Origin: Boswellia sacra
Taxonomy: Eukaryota; Streptophyta; Magnoliopsida; Sapindales; Burseraceae
DNA length: 64,000 nt
Direction: 5' to 3'
Assembly (NCBI GenBank): GCA_013180625.2
Contig: SNVD02004916.1
Coordinates: forward strand, 62,001-126,000
Shown: piece by piece, positions 12,560 through 24,189 of the stretch
Layout of the letters: each line of letters opens with the position of its first letter
How positions within the stretch are numbered: the stretch's first letter is position 1
The notes under the pieces: generated by a model
Told to the model about the DNA's origin: nothing
The model's database searches: none
What the model saw: the letters and a program-made list of their open reading frames with translations, nothing else
Program-made: the position numbers and the translations under genes

Positions 12560-13800
12560 AAAATAACTTTTTGCGAGGAATATTTTCTCGCAAAAGGCCA
12601 TATTTTGCGAGGAATACATATTTTCGTCACAAAATGTCCAGTATTGTCACGTGTTCATAATAAGTTAGACAGGCTTTTCGCGAGAAATTTTTTTTCGCAA
12701 AAGGTTAACTTTTTTGCGAGGAATTTATTGTCGCAAAAGATCACATTTCGCGACGAATCAAATTTTCGTCGCAAAATATCCAATATTGTCAAGTGCATAA
12801 TAAATTAGAATGGCTTTTTGCGAGGAATTTTTTGTCGCAAAATGTGAATTTTTGCGAGAAAATTTTCGTCGCAAAATATGACTTTTTGCGAAGAAAATTT
12901 TCTCGCAAAAAGTCACATTTTGCGTGGAATCTCGTTTTGTCGCAAAATGTCCAGTATTGCCACGTAAGCATGATAAATTAAAATGGCTTTTCGCGAGGAA
13001 GTTTTTGTCGCAAAAAATAGACCTTTTGCGACAAAAAATTCCTCGCGAAAGGTCACATTTTGCGAGGAATCACGTTTTTGTCGCAAAATGTCCAGTATTG
13101 ACACGTAAGCATGATAAATTAAAATGGCTTTTCGCGAGGAATTTTTTGTCGCAAAAAATATACCTTTTGCGACAAAAAATTCCTCGCGAAAGGTCACATT
13201 TTGCGAGGAATCATGTTTTTGTCGCAAAATATCCAGTATTGCCACGTGTGCATGGTAAATTAAAATAGCTTTTTGCGAGGAATTTTTTGTCGCAAAAAAT
13301 AGATTTTTTGTCGCAAAAAATGGATTTTTTCCGAGGAAATTTTCCTCGCAAAAGGTCACATTTTGCGAGGAATAATTTTTTCGTCGCAAAATGTCAAGTA
13401 TTGCCATATATGCATGGTGAATTAGAATGGCCTTTAGTGAGGAATTTTTTATCGCAAAATGTCTTTTTTTCGCGAGAAACATTATTTTGTCGCAAAAAAT
13501 GTTCATGTTGCTATAAAATTTTTGTCACAAAAAGACGTATGTGTGTTATACGTTTTGCGATGAAAAATTTGTCGCAATAGGTTTATTTCGTCGCAAAAAA
13601 AACTTCTCTAATTAGTCACTCGAGTTTTTAGCGAGGAAATGAATATTCGTCGCTAAAGGTTTTATTTTGCGACGAAAAATTCCTCGCAAAATATCTTTTT
13701 TTTGAAATGCTACCTTTTGTGACGAAATAATAATTTCGTCGCAAAAGGCCGCTTTTTGCGACGAATTTTATTTCGTCGCAAAAAATTTTGTCGCAAAAAA
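12560..13800. repeat. Right subterminal tandem array of the CACTA element
   Basis: About six units of 141-171 bp. Each carries a TCCAGTATTG-CACGT phrase (near 12648, 12790, 12961, 13102, 13243, 13404), then AAATTAAAATGGCTTTT-like spacer, then paired GCGAGGAA and TTGTCGCAAAA motifs. Units at 12961, 13102 and 13243 are nearly identical and exactly 141 bp apart, pointing to recent unequal exchange. Open frames here come from the repeats. Confidence 0.85.
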
Positions 13801-13820
13801 CTGTTTTTCTTGTAGTGTAG

Positions 13821-16040
13821 ACTAGTATCAAGTCTAGAACCACTAGATGAAAAATATGGTGTGGACTCAAAAAAGGTGACATCTGCACTTACAAAAGTTT
13901 TTTCCTAGCAAGGGTCAAGATATTTGTAACCTTTCTGAGTTCTAGAATACCCAAGAAAAATACATTTAGTGGACTGAGAAGACAATTTACCAAAAACTCG
14001 ATGAAGATGGACAAAACAAACACAACCAAAAATGCGAGGAGGAAGAGGAAAAGCAGGTTGATTAGGGAATAAGATGGAGTACGGAGACTGAAAATGAAGA
14101 ACAGAAGAAGGAACCCAATTAATGAGGTATCATGTGGTAAGTAATGCTTCCCCCCAATATTTTGATGGGACTTTCATATGAAATAATAGAGTTCGAGCCA
14201 CGTCTAACAAATGTCTATTTTTTCGCTCAGCAACCCCATTTTGCTGAGGGGTGTAAGCACATGATGTTTGATTTAGGATCCCATGAGTACTACAAAAAGT
14301 AGATAATGAGGAAGAGGTATATTCTAAAGTATTATCAGAACATAAAACTTTAATAGGATTACCAAACTGAGTCTTTATTTCATTGTAAAACATTTGAAAC
14401 ATATTAGGGACCTTAGATCGATCTTTTAACAGATACAACCAAGTAACTCTAGAATGATCATCCACAAAGGAAACAAAATATTTAAACCCATGACTGTTGG
14501 TTACCCGACAAGGATCCCTTACATCTGAATGAACCAAATCAAACGGTTGGTCACTAATGTTATTGACTCGACTACGCAACAAAAAACGAGAATGTTTACC
14601 TAACTGACAAGACTCACATTCAATTTGAGTTGGACTAGAAACACCCATATGTTGAAGCAATTTACTAGAAGGGTGACCTAAACGATAATGCCATTGTTTT
14701 GGAGAGACAGAAGAAGTGAGAGCTATATGAGTGGACGAAAGTGCTTCAAACAAGTGATAGACGTCATTCTTTTTATGTCGGCCACCAATTATTTTCCTCG
14801 TACCAAGATCCTGAAAAATACAATAGGATGGAAAAAAGGTGACTGAGCAATTTAAATTCTTAGTTAACTGACTAACAGATAAAATATTAACAGGAAATTT
14901 AGGAACATATAACACCGAAGACAAATGCAAACTACATGTACGAATGGTTCCAAACCCTTGTACTTGGGTTTTAGAAACATCAGCAAGAACAACTGATAAC
15001 TATTTATTAGAAGGAATAAAGGAACTAAAAAAGGAATCATTACCAGTCATGTAATAAGAAGCTCCAGAGTCTATAATCCAATGATGTGGGTCCGAAGAAG
15101 AAAATAAGGCAGTTGGCTTACCTGTTTAGACTAAGGAAGCTGAAGGCTCACTGGCTGGTTGACTTTCAGATTTAGGATCAGACTATGCAGAAGGTGGAGC
15201 ATGAGAGTTAGACGAATTACCAAAGGAAAGACGCTGCTTAGAGCTTTGATTTGCCCATTCAGGTTTTCCAAATTTATCCCAACACTTTTCTGAAGGATGA
15301 TTAAGCCGACCACAATGGGAACAAGGAACTCTTCCACCTCGTCCTCTAACACACCCTCTACTCCAACCAGAAAAACTTCCTCTGCCTCGATTACTAGACA
15401 CAACTAAGGCAGAAGCTTCTTGATTATGTTGAGAGGTGGGTAACCGTTGGAGTCAAGCATATGCTGTTTTAAGACTCGGGAGATCTTTCTGAGTCAAGAT
15501 GCTATTCTTAGCACTTTCATAGACAGGATTTAAGCTAGACAGGAACTTGACAACAAATAATTCTTCTCGTTGTTTCCGTAATGTCTCAACATCAGTAGTA
15601 ACAAGATGATAAGAGTTAAGCTCACCCATTAATGCTTCGATTACTCCTAAATATTCACTTAACGTTCTATCACCTTGCTGACAAGAAAATAAAGTAGAGT
15701 AAACATAAAAAATGTGAGGAACATTTTGAGATCCGTCAAACCTGTCTTGAAGTGAAGTCCACAACTCTTTGGTAGTATAAACCCACATCACAGTTGCTGT
15801 AAGTGATGGCTCCATACTGTTCCACAACCATGTAGTAATCAAATTGTCTTCCTGAATCCATTTAGCACACTCCTTTCAATCAGATGATGGAGAATCTTGT
15901 GTAAGATAATTATGTTTCCCTTGGCTAATCAAATATTTAGTTACTGATTTCGCCCATAACTTGTAATTTGAGTCATTCAATTTTACAGCTGTGATGGAAC
16001 CACCAACTCCAGGAGGATTAGAGGACAGTTGAGAAGCCAT
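13821..16040 (-). pseudogene. Copia gag, protease and integrase, stop-ridden
   Basis: The minus strand starts at ATG 16040 with gag (NDSNYKLWAKSVTKYL, then 15453-15842). The zinc knuckle CSHCGRLNHPSEKC follows near 15330-15290, then the protease motif WIIDSGASYYMTG near 15075-15040. Integrase comes next, with HYRLGHPS...CESCQLGKH zinc-binding residues, acidic residues in VHSDVRD and CSDNTLEYTS, and PQQNGVAERKNR (14130-14930). In-frame stops interrupt it at least six times (near 15880, 15450, 15184, 15127, 15000 and 14127). Several sit where Trp or Gln codons would be expected, consistent with C-to-T or G-to-A change. Products would package RNA, mature the polyprotein and integrate DNA; this copy cannot make them. 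Confidence 0.88.
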
Positions 16041-16578
16041 GGAAACCCCAAACACAATTTATCTTCCAAACAGAGCCACCACACGAAAAAAATTTCAAGA
16101 AAAAATCTGAAAATACCAAATAACACCACACGATTGGCTATGAATACTCAGACAAGAATGTATGATCATTAAAACTATAGTTGGGATATGAAACAACAAT
16201 TTTCGACTAGATTCAAGTGAGACAGAATTTTTCTGGCAATTGAAAATTTTTTTCGGCGATAGAAAATTTTTTCGACAGACTGTTTTTTAACACTGACAGT
16301 GAAATTTTGTTCACCAGCGATCGGCGACCTTAATGGAGTGGTTTTCGGCCATTTTCGAACACTGCAGCAGATTTTTCGGTGATCGAAAAGTTTTTTCGGT
16401 GGACTATTCTGGCGAAGATAGAGGGCTTTTGCTCACCAACGACTGGTGATCTCAGAGGAGTGGGCGGTGATAGTCACCGCTGACCGAAGGTGGGGGATCT
16501 CCCTTTAGATAGAAAACGGTTAGGATTTGTATTTTTGTTTTTAATAAAAGAAGAGAATGGAAGGAGGATCTTGATCCT

Positions 16579-16590
16579 GCTCTGATACCA
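16579..16590 (-). other. Primer-binding site, initiator tRNA-Met type
   Basis: TGGTATCAGAGC on the minus strand, with no gap to the 5' LTR. It matches the usual copia primer site for plant initiator methionine tRNA. Confidence 0.88.
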
Positions 16591-16754
16591 TGTTGAGAGA
16601 GAGGGAGAAACGAATTTAGGAGAAATATTAGATGTGTATTCCATTGTAAAGAGGTGTACATATATATAGTACAATAAGGAGAAATAAAATAAGAAAGAGA
16701 ATCAAATATGTATCTAATAGGAACACAATCCTAAATTTCTATAGAGATTTAACA
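16591..16754 (-). repeat. 5' LTR of the copia element
   Basis: Partner of 6859-7024, with TG and CA ends. It is followed at once by the second copy of the 22-bp flanking duplication. Confidence 0.92.
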
Positions 16755-18461
16755 ATTATGTTTAGGAACACTATGTTTCCTTGTTTCACAGCAGCAAAAT
16801 ATTAGTGACCAAGGTTTTCTTATAATCTCTAAAATTTCGGAGTCATCCAAAAGTTGTATAACTTGTTCCCGAAGGATTTGGACTAGTTATATTAACTGTA
16901 ATATGCACATAGTAGATCTAGACTTGAGCCTCTCTCATTTGTAATATGCGCTACAAATTTAAGATTTTGAAAGTTTTTGGGTCTCACTTACTAGACTCTC
17001 TTAGCTATTAAGTTGGATTCTTCTATTTGAAGTAGTTCTCCTTTTTGGATTGAGGCTAAACTTCTATTTTAGTCAAAATTCCAATAGCAACAAAATTACG
17101 AAATAGACAGGGAAAGTTTTCTTTGGTTGATATTGAGAGCAGTACTATCACATTCTTACAAACAAAAGAGTTGCATATCTCTATTGCCATTAACTGGATA
17201 TTATGAGAATGAAGCTCACTAGTACAAAAGGAAATATAAGTTTTGTTATAAAACCCAAAATAGTTACATAATTAATGAAGGCATGATGAACGTGCTATAT
17301 AGATCAGAGAGAATAACTACCCACTGTGAAATATAGTATTCCCGAAACTCCCTTCTCATTAATAATTAGAGGCATTTGAGCCAAGGAATGCAATGCTATC
17401 TCATCCTTTTTATCATGTACAGTTGCCATCTCTGGGTGTATCTTTACCAAATCCAGTACAATATGTAAGAACACAACATTCAACAACTAAGCTATAAAAT
17501 CAGAAACAACTATGAATTGTGTTCCATCAACTAAAACCAATATAAAAGAATCAAACATGTCAAGTACATGCGCACTTAGGCCAAGTTAAAAAAAAGGGTT
17601 AATTAGTGTTTGCCAAACAAATTGGTTTTTATCAGAGCGATAAGTAACTCAATGAAATCCTCACTACTTTAATGATATCTAGTGGCTTCACAATGGTGCC
17701 GCACTATCTCTCTGTGGCCATTAAAAGCTGCCATGTAAATTGGTAACTCACCCTTTCCACCTCGGATGAATGCAAAGTTTCCATTCTTATCCAACATTTT
17801 CTTGGCAAGTTTCACATTTCCTGATGCAGCAGCAGAGAAAAGAGCTGTACTGCCACCATTGTTTGTCGTGACTAGATCCTCAGTATGCATCTCTTCTACC
17901 AATTTGAACCCTAACTTACAGCTTGGTAATGCAGCAGCAATGTGGACACCGATGTCCTTTTCATTTGAGATCCTAGCAGACATAATTTTTAGCTATATCG
18001 CAATCATCTTTCAGTGCAGCTCGATTAAATTTAGTGTGTATCCTTCTGATTTTGATATCTGTCAAATACATGAGTTGACAAAAGAACAAGTTAATTTATA
18101 CTTAACAAGTTGAAACCTGTAATGTTAGTTGTCTCGTAGCCTCAAAATTCTCCTAGTTTAAAGATACCGTAATATCTAGCTCATTACATTGGATACAAAA
18201 TTGATTTTTCCTTTTTATTACAGGTAAACCAAAATTGATTAATAAAGTGGCTTATTAATATGATTATCAATGTTTAATCAAACAATGAAAATGAAAATAA
18301 CATCTTAGGAAATTGAAAATAGCATACTAATTGCGCAGTTCTTAATAATAAATTTACGGACCAACTTCTCGTCTGTGAGTTGAACCAATTATCGCATTCT
18401 CAATATCATCAAATTGCCCTTCTAATGGAATGCTATCCCTCATGGTTTCAACATTGAACAT
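16755..18461 (-). pseudogene. Ankyrin/PGG-domain protein, 5' part
   Basis: Minus-strand exons in order: a probable first exon from ATG 18461 to about 18362 (MFNVETMRDSIPLEGQFDDI) ending at a GT; an ankyrin exon from about 18065 to 17640 (RAALKDDCDIAKNYV, ARISNEKDIGVHIAAA, GSTALFSAAASGNVKLAKK, LPIYMAAFNGHREIV); a short exon 17488-17304 (VLDLVKIHPEMATVHDKKDE, then ALHSLAQ); and the start of the last exon from about 16890 (QVIQLLDDSEILEIIRK, then AAVKQGNIVFLNII). The repeats match the ankyrin half of the protein whose PGG half lies at 5845-6858. Frameshifts near 17985 and 16815 and poor repeat signatures (VHIAAA) show decay. Exon edges are approximate. Confidence 0.75.
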
Positions 18462-20161
18462 TCGATGTGAATCTAAAACAAATTTTATGTGATTATTTTA
18501 CATAGGGTAAAATAATTAAAAATGATTATAAAATAATCTGATTTATTAAAGATTTTCAGAGAAAATTTTTTACGATTTTGAAATTTGATTACTTCCTACA
18601 GCGTTTTTGCTTTTTAAAATTTCAATACTACCCTCATTAAAAATAGGGAAAAAAAATTCCATCCTCTTAATAATGGAGAGTTCACAAAATTAATCCCTTA
18701 TTTGGACATTTACACATTACATTAATGAAAACACTTTAGTTTATCAGACACATAGTCAGTTTTTTAATAACACCAACTTCTAAAATGTTTTTTAATATTC
18801 TTTGCAATTTTTATTTTTAAAGTCATAATTACATTTTGGGTCAATATCAGTTACTACTGCTCTTGAGGTTTGGCTTATTTACACTAAGAAAGCAACTATA
18901 CCATTTTGTTACCACATCCACCATCCATCATCAGCTAGAAAATGAACGAGAATTTGCAAGCCAAAAATGAGAGATTAAAGGAAATGCTAAAAGAAAATAA
19001 TAGAGGATGTTAAAGGAAAATAAAAAGCTACGGAAGAAGATATTGAAGAGCTGAAGAACAATGTCGAAAAATAGTAAAATGGAGTTATCAAAAGAAAGTG
19101 ACGAGCTTTCTTCTTCTCAAAGGTTTCAGGGATTAATGGAAGTCTCCTAGTGTAGTCAGATCTAATAAAGACTCTGACAAGAGTAGTATGGACATTGTTG
19201 TTTTTCCATCGAGTTCTAATTATGTTAATCATCAACACAAGCTTGGAGAGTGAATAAGGTAAATTAAGTCAATTGATTAAACGAGCAATGGTAATGTGTG
19301 GATGAATAAGTAATATAGTTCGGTTTATATACATGAGTTTAGCCACAAAATTTTAACTCACTTTATTAATAAAATTTATGATCATTGATCTCCAAAAATC
19401 TAATGATTGAGATTAAAAATCAACAAATTATATATAATACTACCAACTTATCAATCATCTCAATCATTGGATTTGTGAATCAATAGCTATAAATGTATAT
19501 CTAGTTTTGTATTAAAAAATTTTTATCAAAAGATCTCTACCTTTATATATGTAATCCCTATTAATTCAAAATTTTAACTTAACTTTTTAACACAAAATAT
19601 TAAATGTTGATCCATTGTATTCCAATGGATATATATACAAATGTTTGTTAAATTAAATTTATAATAAAACAAATTTTTTATCTTAAAAAATGGGCTTTGT
19701 TCCTTTCAGTAATTTTAAGTTAAATATGTATGTAAATCTATTATTTAAGAAGAAAAATAGTAATGGAAAGGCTTAGTTTGATTAATGTGGGAATTAACTA
19801 ACATTCAGTTAATCAAGGACATAACATATGTTGAAAGGAAAACTGACTAGAAATTTGAATATATCTCATACATTGAAAGAATAAAAATTGTTCACCAAAT
19901 TCATTAGAAAAATGGTCTCACATAATATGTAATTGAAGCTAAAAACAAACCTTTTCCTTAGTTATCACCTCAACAGAATAATTAATTTACTTGCTAGATC
20001 TTGATGACAAACAACTTGATCATCCTTTCCCTTGACCCTTCTGATTTTGGCTGATGGTTGAATATCATGACTTTGAACTTATAATTAAAGAGGATATTTT
20101 GATAAATGAAGGTTAGCTTCTAAAGTTATAGTGTAATTGTGTGCACGGTTGGTGTTATATA
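18462..20161. other. Intergenic DNA with a possible decayed coiled-coil reading frame
   Basis: Mostly AT-rich. At 18943-19255 the plus strand reads MNENLQAKNERLKEMLKENN, then after a stop KENKKLRKKI, then MELSKESDELSSSQRFQG and, in another frame, SSMDIVVFPSSSNYVNHQHK. That looks like a charged helical protein broken by stops and shifts, perhaps a leucine-zipper type. I do not recognise the family. Nothing else gene-like was seen. Confidence 0.35.
19377..19491. repeat. Inverted repeat, MITE-like
   Basis: Arms of about 46 bp (19377-19423 and 19446-19491) pair around AATCTAATGATTGAGAT versus AATCCAATGATTGAGAT. Similarity fades outwards and I could not define ends or a target duplication. Confidence 0.5.
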
Positions 20162-20959
20162 TGTAAGTTTTGAAGCTACAGACTCAATTACGTCAAATAA
20201 AACCAAGGCAGTTATGAAAAATGTAATAGACAAAATTAAAAGTTGCACACAAGAGTTTATATGGTTCAACTTGATCAAGCCTACATCCACTGGCAGCCAA
20301 GCTAAAATTCACTATAATGTTTACGTTTACAAAGACTACAACTTTACAGTTGATGAACCTTACGTTCACTCACACTCATCTACCCTACATAAAGAATATT
20401 CTAATCTCCTAGAACTCCATCTATAGCAAACCAACTTCTTCTCTCACTACACTTCCCACAATTTGAGTCCCTCTCAAATTGCTCAAATTGTATTACAATT
20501 CCCCAATGAGATAACTACACTCTCTAGTTAATCACAATCATGATAAGTGAACAATACTTATAACTATCAAGTTTAATGAAAACAGCTTGCACACAAAAAC
20601 ATAACTAGACATAAACTGAAAATCTTCTAGTTATACACATCTAGCGAACTTTCCTTTTTGAATAAGGATTCTTCAAGATCTTACAATATATTCATTATCT
20701 TGTAAATCTTGTAAATATAGGAAAGCTAAATCACGTGAATATATTGAATAAATAATTATAATATACATCTTTTCCTAAAGTGAGATAAATAAAAAACTTT
20801 CCTAATCCAAATCCATAACTTTGAAAATATTATCCAGTTAAGTTACACATAATTGAATCAGTTAAAATAGGAAAGTAATAAATCACTAGATTTGTTTTCT
20901 CCAAAATGCCAACACATCAATGCCACATAGATTGAAGTCCACATGGCATTGCCCTAACA
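20162..20959 (-). repeat. 3' LTR of the Sirevirus-like element
   Basis: Begins TGTAAGTTTTGAAGC and ends GCCCTAACA on the plus strand. It aligns along its full length with 29381-30040 plus 41463-41601. Its uninterrupted copy shows the CACTA empty site (ATTATCCAGTTAAG near 20829-20842). Confidence 0.88.
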
Positions 20960-21225
20960 ATCTCCCATTTTTGCATTTTGTTAGAAAAACAACAAATTAA
21001 TGTAACATGTAAACAATTAGTTAAAATAAACATAACTGAATCAGTAGACAAAAGTAGAGCTGCACTTAGACAGTTATAAACAAACATATCCGGCAAAAAA
21101 GCATTAGCAAAGCTCATGCAAACCAAGCTCAGAGCAAAACAAACCATCAAAAACTAAATTTTGAAACACAAATTAAAAAAAAGTAAAACTAACAATACTC
21201 CCCCTAAATATGTTCTTCTCCCCCT
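20960..21225 (-). other. Cluster of polypurine tracts
   Basis: On the minus strand, ATGGGAGAT abuts the LTR (20960-20968). Two TAGGGGGAG tracts lie at 21198-21206 and 21218-21225. Repeated polypurine tracts upstream of the 3' LTR are a described Sirevirus trait, which supports the lineage call. Confidence 0.6.
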
Positions 21226-21375
21226 AAAATCAAAACAATATGCAAAAAGTTTCAAATTTCATCAGCAGTCAATAATTAGCAAATGGCTCCAAAGTCTGCC
21301 TTACTCCCCAAATTTCCAAATGCACTCTATACTCCATTCCTTTTTTTTTTTTTCTTTACAAAGTTCCAAAGAGCA

Positions 21376-23295
21376 CTACTTTTGATGTCGACTAGACCTC
21401 CTGGGCAAGAAATCTTTCCTCAGAAAGCCATCTCTTGTCCTTGGTCTTTTTCTTGTGAAAGGTGTAGTAGGAGAAGGGATTGGAGTAAATTGTTCAGATG
21501 ATGTGGTCGTCATTGCAACAAGAGTCTTAGTAACATCCTCAGCTTGTTGAGCTTAACTTCAGGAAAAAGAAAAGACATTTGCAGAAGGTAAGCAACTGTA
21601 GCAGCTGGTGAAGAAGTATCCTTTTTAGCTAAAATGGAGGACGAATGATGAGAAGCTACAGTAGATTGAGTTGGAGATGGAACAGGTTCAACTACAGCTT
21701 GAGTGATTGGTGCAATGATATCAACTACAACAATTTCAGTTGGAACAATGGAAGTTGTGATGGTAGCTAGAATGGTTGTTGTAATTTCTATAGTAGTAAC
21801 ATGAACTGGAGTAACTAGTGGTGATTCAAATAGTTTATGAGCTATTGTTCTGACAATTGCAATTGTAAAAACTGCAATTAGAATTTCTGAAAATGGAATG
21901 TCAACAGCAATAGCAGGAATTGGTGGTGATGCTTACTGTGTGGTTGCAATAAGGGATGGGCTTGATGGAGTTTCAGAATGTGAGGTTCCTACATAAGGTT
22001 GAATTGGTCCAGTTGAATAGAAACTTGCAAAGTACTTTAACAAAAATTCATTATGAGTTCGAATTTTGGCATCACTTTCTTTTTTATGCTTCATAAGCTA
22101 TTGCTGATTAGCCAAAATTTGTTGTTGTTGCTGAAACCAAGATTGTTAGACAAATTTTGTAAGTTATCTTCCACAGATTCTAAGGACTGCTATATGGTCA
22201 TTTTGCCCTTATTGGAGGTGGCTCAACTTCCTCCCCTTCTTCTTCTTCATCATCTTCAGTGTCAATTGCTCTTCAGAATCCTCTTCATCATCCTCTCTCT
22301 ACTATCCCTTTACCCTTTACATAAAACCACTTGTGATAGGTGACTCTAATGGTTCAATGATATCATCATTCTCAAGTTCAATGCCATTTTTCATAAGAAT
22401 TCCTATTATCAAACAAGGAAAAAACAATCTATGGGAATGGTTCTTAGCAACAACAACAATATAATCCTATATCCCATTCCCAAATTAATGCTCTTATTCT
22501 TGTCTAAGCAGTATAAAAACTTGGCTCTCTCATAGCTAATGGCAGTAGAATGAGATGTAGGAATCTAGTCATGTCTAACAATTTTATTCAAAATTATATA
22601 TCTAGGCAACAATTAAAATTGATTAATCTGTTCTTGGCCTTTGATAGAGTAACCAACAAGTTCTCCCTAAATAATTGTAACTTTCAAAGAATAAATTTCA
22701 TGATCAACACCCCTAGAAATCTCTAGATAATCATTAATAACATTTAGAGAAAAATGAACATCTTTTCCTCTATAATAGACTAGATGATATCTAACTTTCG
22801 ATGCATCATTCACATCATCAACCATATTTGCACAAAATTCTCTAATTAAAGAAGTAGCAAGAAGTTGAAACTGAGTTACCAATTCACTCCATTGTCTGTC
22901 TTGAAGAAGTGTATCAAGAGTATATATGGCAAATGTCTCCACTTTGATAAATCATTCCTTCTAGAGCTCTTTTTTTCTAAGATAGAGCTAGCACGTCTCT
23001 CCTTGGCTTCTTTAAAGACAAATTTGCCTTCAACGGGATTGAAACCCTCAAGACCATTGAATTGATTCACTTGCATGTCATAGTCTTCACTCCTTGCTGG
23101 ATCATCATGGTCAGAGGATTGTGTTTCTTTATCGTTTTGAGCTTTTGAGATTTCTTGATTAGCATTTGACCCCTATTCTTGTTCTTATGAGGGATCAACT
23201 TCTTCTTGGATTTCTTATTACGTCGATGGTGACTTTTTCGGTGGTGCCTCCCAAGATAGCGACTGTGATGATGAATCATGCAGAACCAGTTCCAT
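21376..23295 (-). pseudogene. Env-like third ORF of the Sirevirus-like element
   Basis: Starts at ATG 23295 (MELVLHDSSSQSLSWEAPPK). An acidic stretch (KETQSSDHDDPARSEDYD) comes next, then the core FEGK-like block VNQFNGLEGFNPVEGKFVF, then the most conserved part ATSLIREFCANMVDD...KVRYHLVYYRGKDVHFSLNVI (22667-22942). A Thr/Pro/Ser-rich tail follows (to about 21550), and a basic end RKRPRTRDGFLRK finishes at TAG 21376. The core resembles the 'putative plant transposon protein' domain found in plant retroelements. Several stops and shifts (near 23240, 23170, 22300, 21940) make it a pseudogene. The function of such ORFs is not established. Confidence 0.65.
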
Positions 23296-24189
23296 CTTCC
23301 TTGACTGGGATCAAAGTTTTGGTGCCCTTTTGGTAAACTAAAATTGTAATATAAAAAGCCCTAGCAGGGGAGATTTAGTTCAATTCAAATGAGGAAAGAA
23401 ATGGGATAAACTTGGAAATGAAAGATAGTTTCACTTATCCAAGAATCCAAACAAAATCAAGATAACACAATTTCAAACTCCCCTCAAAACCTGATTTAAT
23501 TTTCAAAAATTCCTCAAGAAACTAAATCACGAAGAATTAGGAATTTAATGAAATAAATACACTGTTTAAAATCAATTAAGTCCCGCAACTGTAACAATAT
23601 TTCAATTTTAAACATCTTTGTTGATGAGTCTTCCTTATACACTTGTAACTCACACAATCAATTACACAATTGAGTTAGACAAAAAAAATTAAATTAAATC
23701 AAGCAATCATACATAACATAACTACACTTGTTATCTCAGTCTTAACTATCCTGACATCATGTAATTTATTTTAACAAGGCATAAAATAGAGATGCATTAA
23801 TCAAAATAAATTAATTTGTAATGCTGTATTTTTCTTATGAATCAAAACTTAATTAAATGGCCAATCTTAGCGTATCTCCAAAATACATAGAAATTAATCT
23901 TAACTGAAATTAACACAAACATAGTAGCTTCATACATGCATGGTGGTAGTGTTTTTCAAGTTGACTAGGCAATCTAAGAATTTTTCTTAGATACACATGA
24001 ATTATTTTTAACTGATGGCTCTCATTCAGAATATACAAGTAGCCCTTTCTACATTCGCGATAAAATTTCATCAATTAAAGATGGCATTAAAAAGCACTGA
24101 ATTAAACATAAACAACTCAAAAATGCAAATTTAAACGAAATTTCTTAATGTTCTAGTATGTGACTAAGGCAATGCTCATTCATGCAACT

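Larger units (their letters stand above)
8883..13817. mobile_element. Non-autonomous CACTA (En/Spm) element inside the copia element
   Basis: Ends are CACTACGTGAAAAATGACTT on the left and, on the minus strand of the right end, CACTACAAGAAAAACAG. A 3-bp duplication TAG flanks it (8880-8882 and 13818-13820). Both subterminal zones are packed with TTTTGCGACGAAA-type motifs in both orientations, the sort of array bound by TnpA-type proteins in this superfamily. No transposase gene is visible in its 4,935 bp; the centre is AT-rich repeats. It interrupts the copia pol gene between integrase and reverse transcriptase, so it is the youngest layer at this site. Confidence 0.93.
6859..16754 (-). mobile_element. 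Ty1/copia LTR retrotransposon, minus strand, with CACTA insertion
   Basis: Short LTRs (166 and 164 bp, TG...CA ends) bound an interior with a copia gene order read on the minus strand: gag, protease, integrase, reverse transcriptase, RNase H. The primer-binding site TGGTATCAGAGC (minus strand, 16579-16590) directly abuts the 5' LTR, and a purine tract AGTGGGAG (7025-7032) abuts the 3' LTR. The interior is broken at 8883-13817 by a CACTA element, leaving about 4.96 kb of original copia DNA. The target is a coding exon of the ankyrin pseudogene. The flanks share a 22-bp direct duplication (6837-6858 and 16755-16776), far longer than the 5 bp usual for this class. Confidence 0.93.

Noticed and set aside
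8883..13817. Regular short repeats resembling a CRISPR-like array
   Set aside because: Motifs occur in both orientations with irregular spacing between CACTA termini flanked by a TAG duplication, so they are transposon subterminal repeats.
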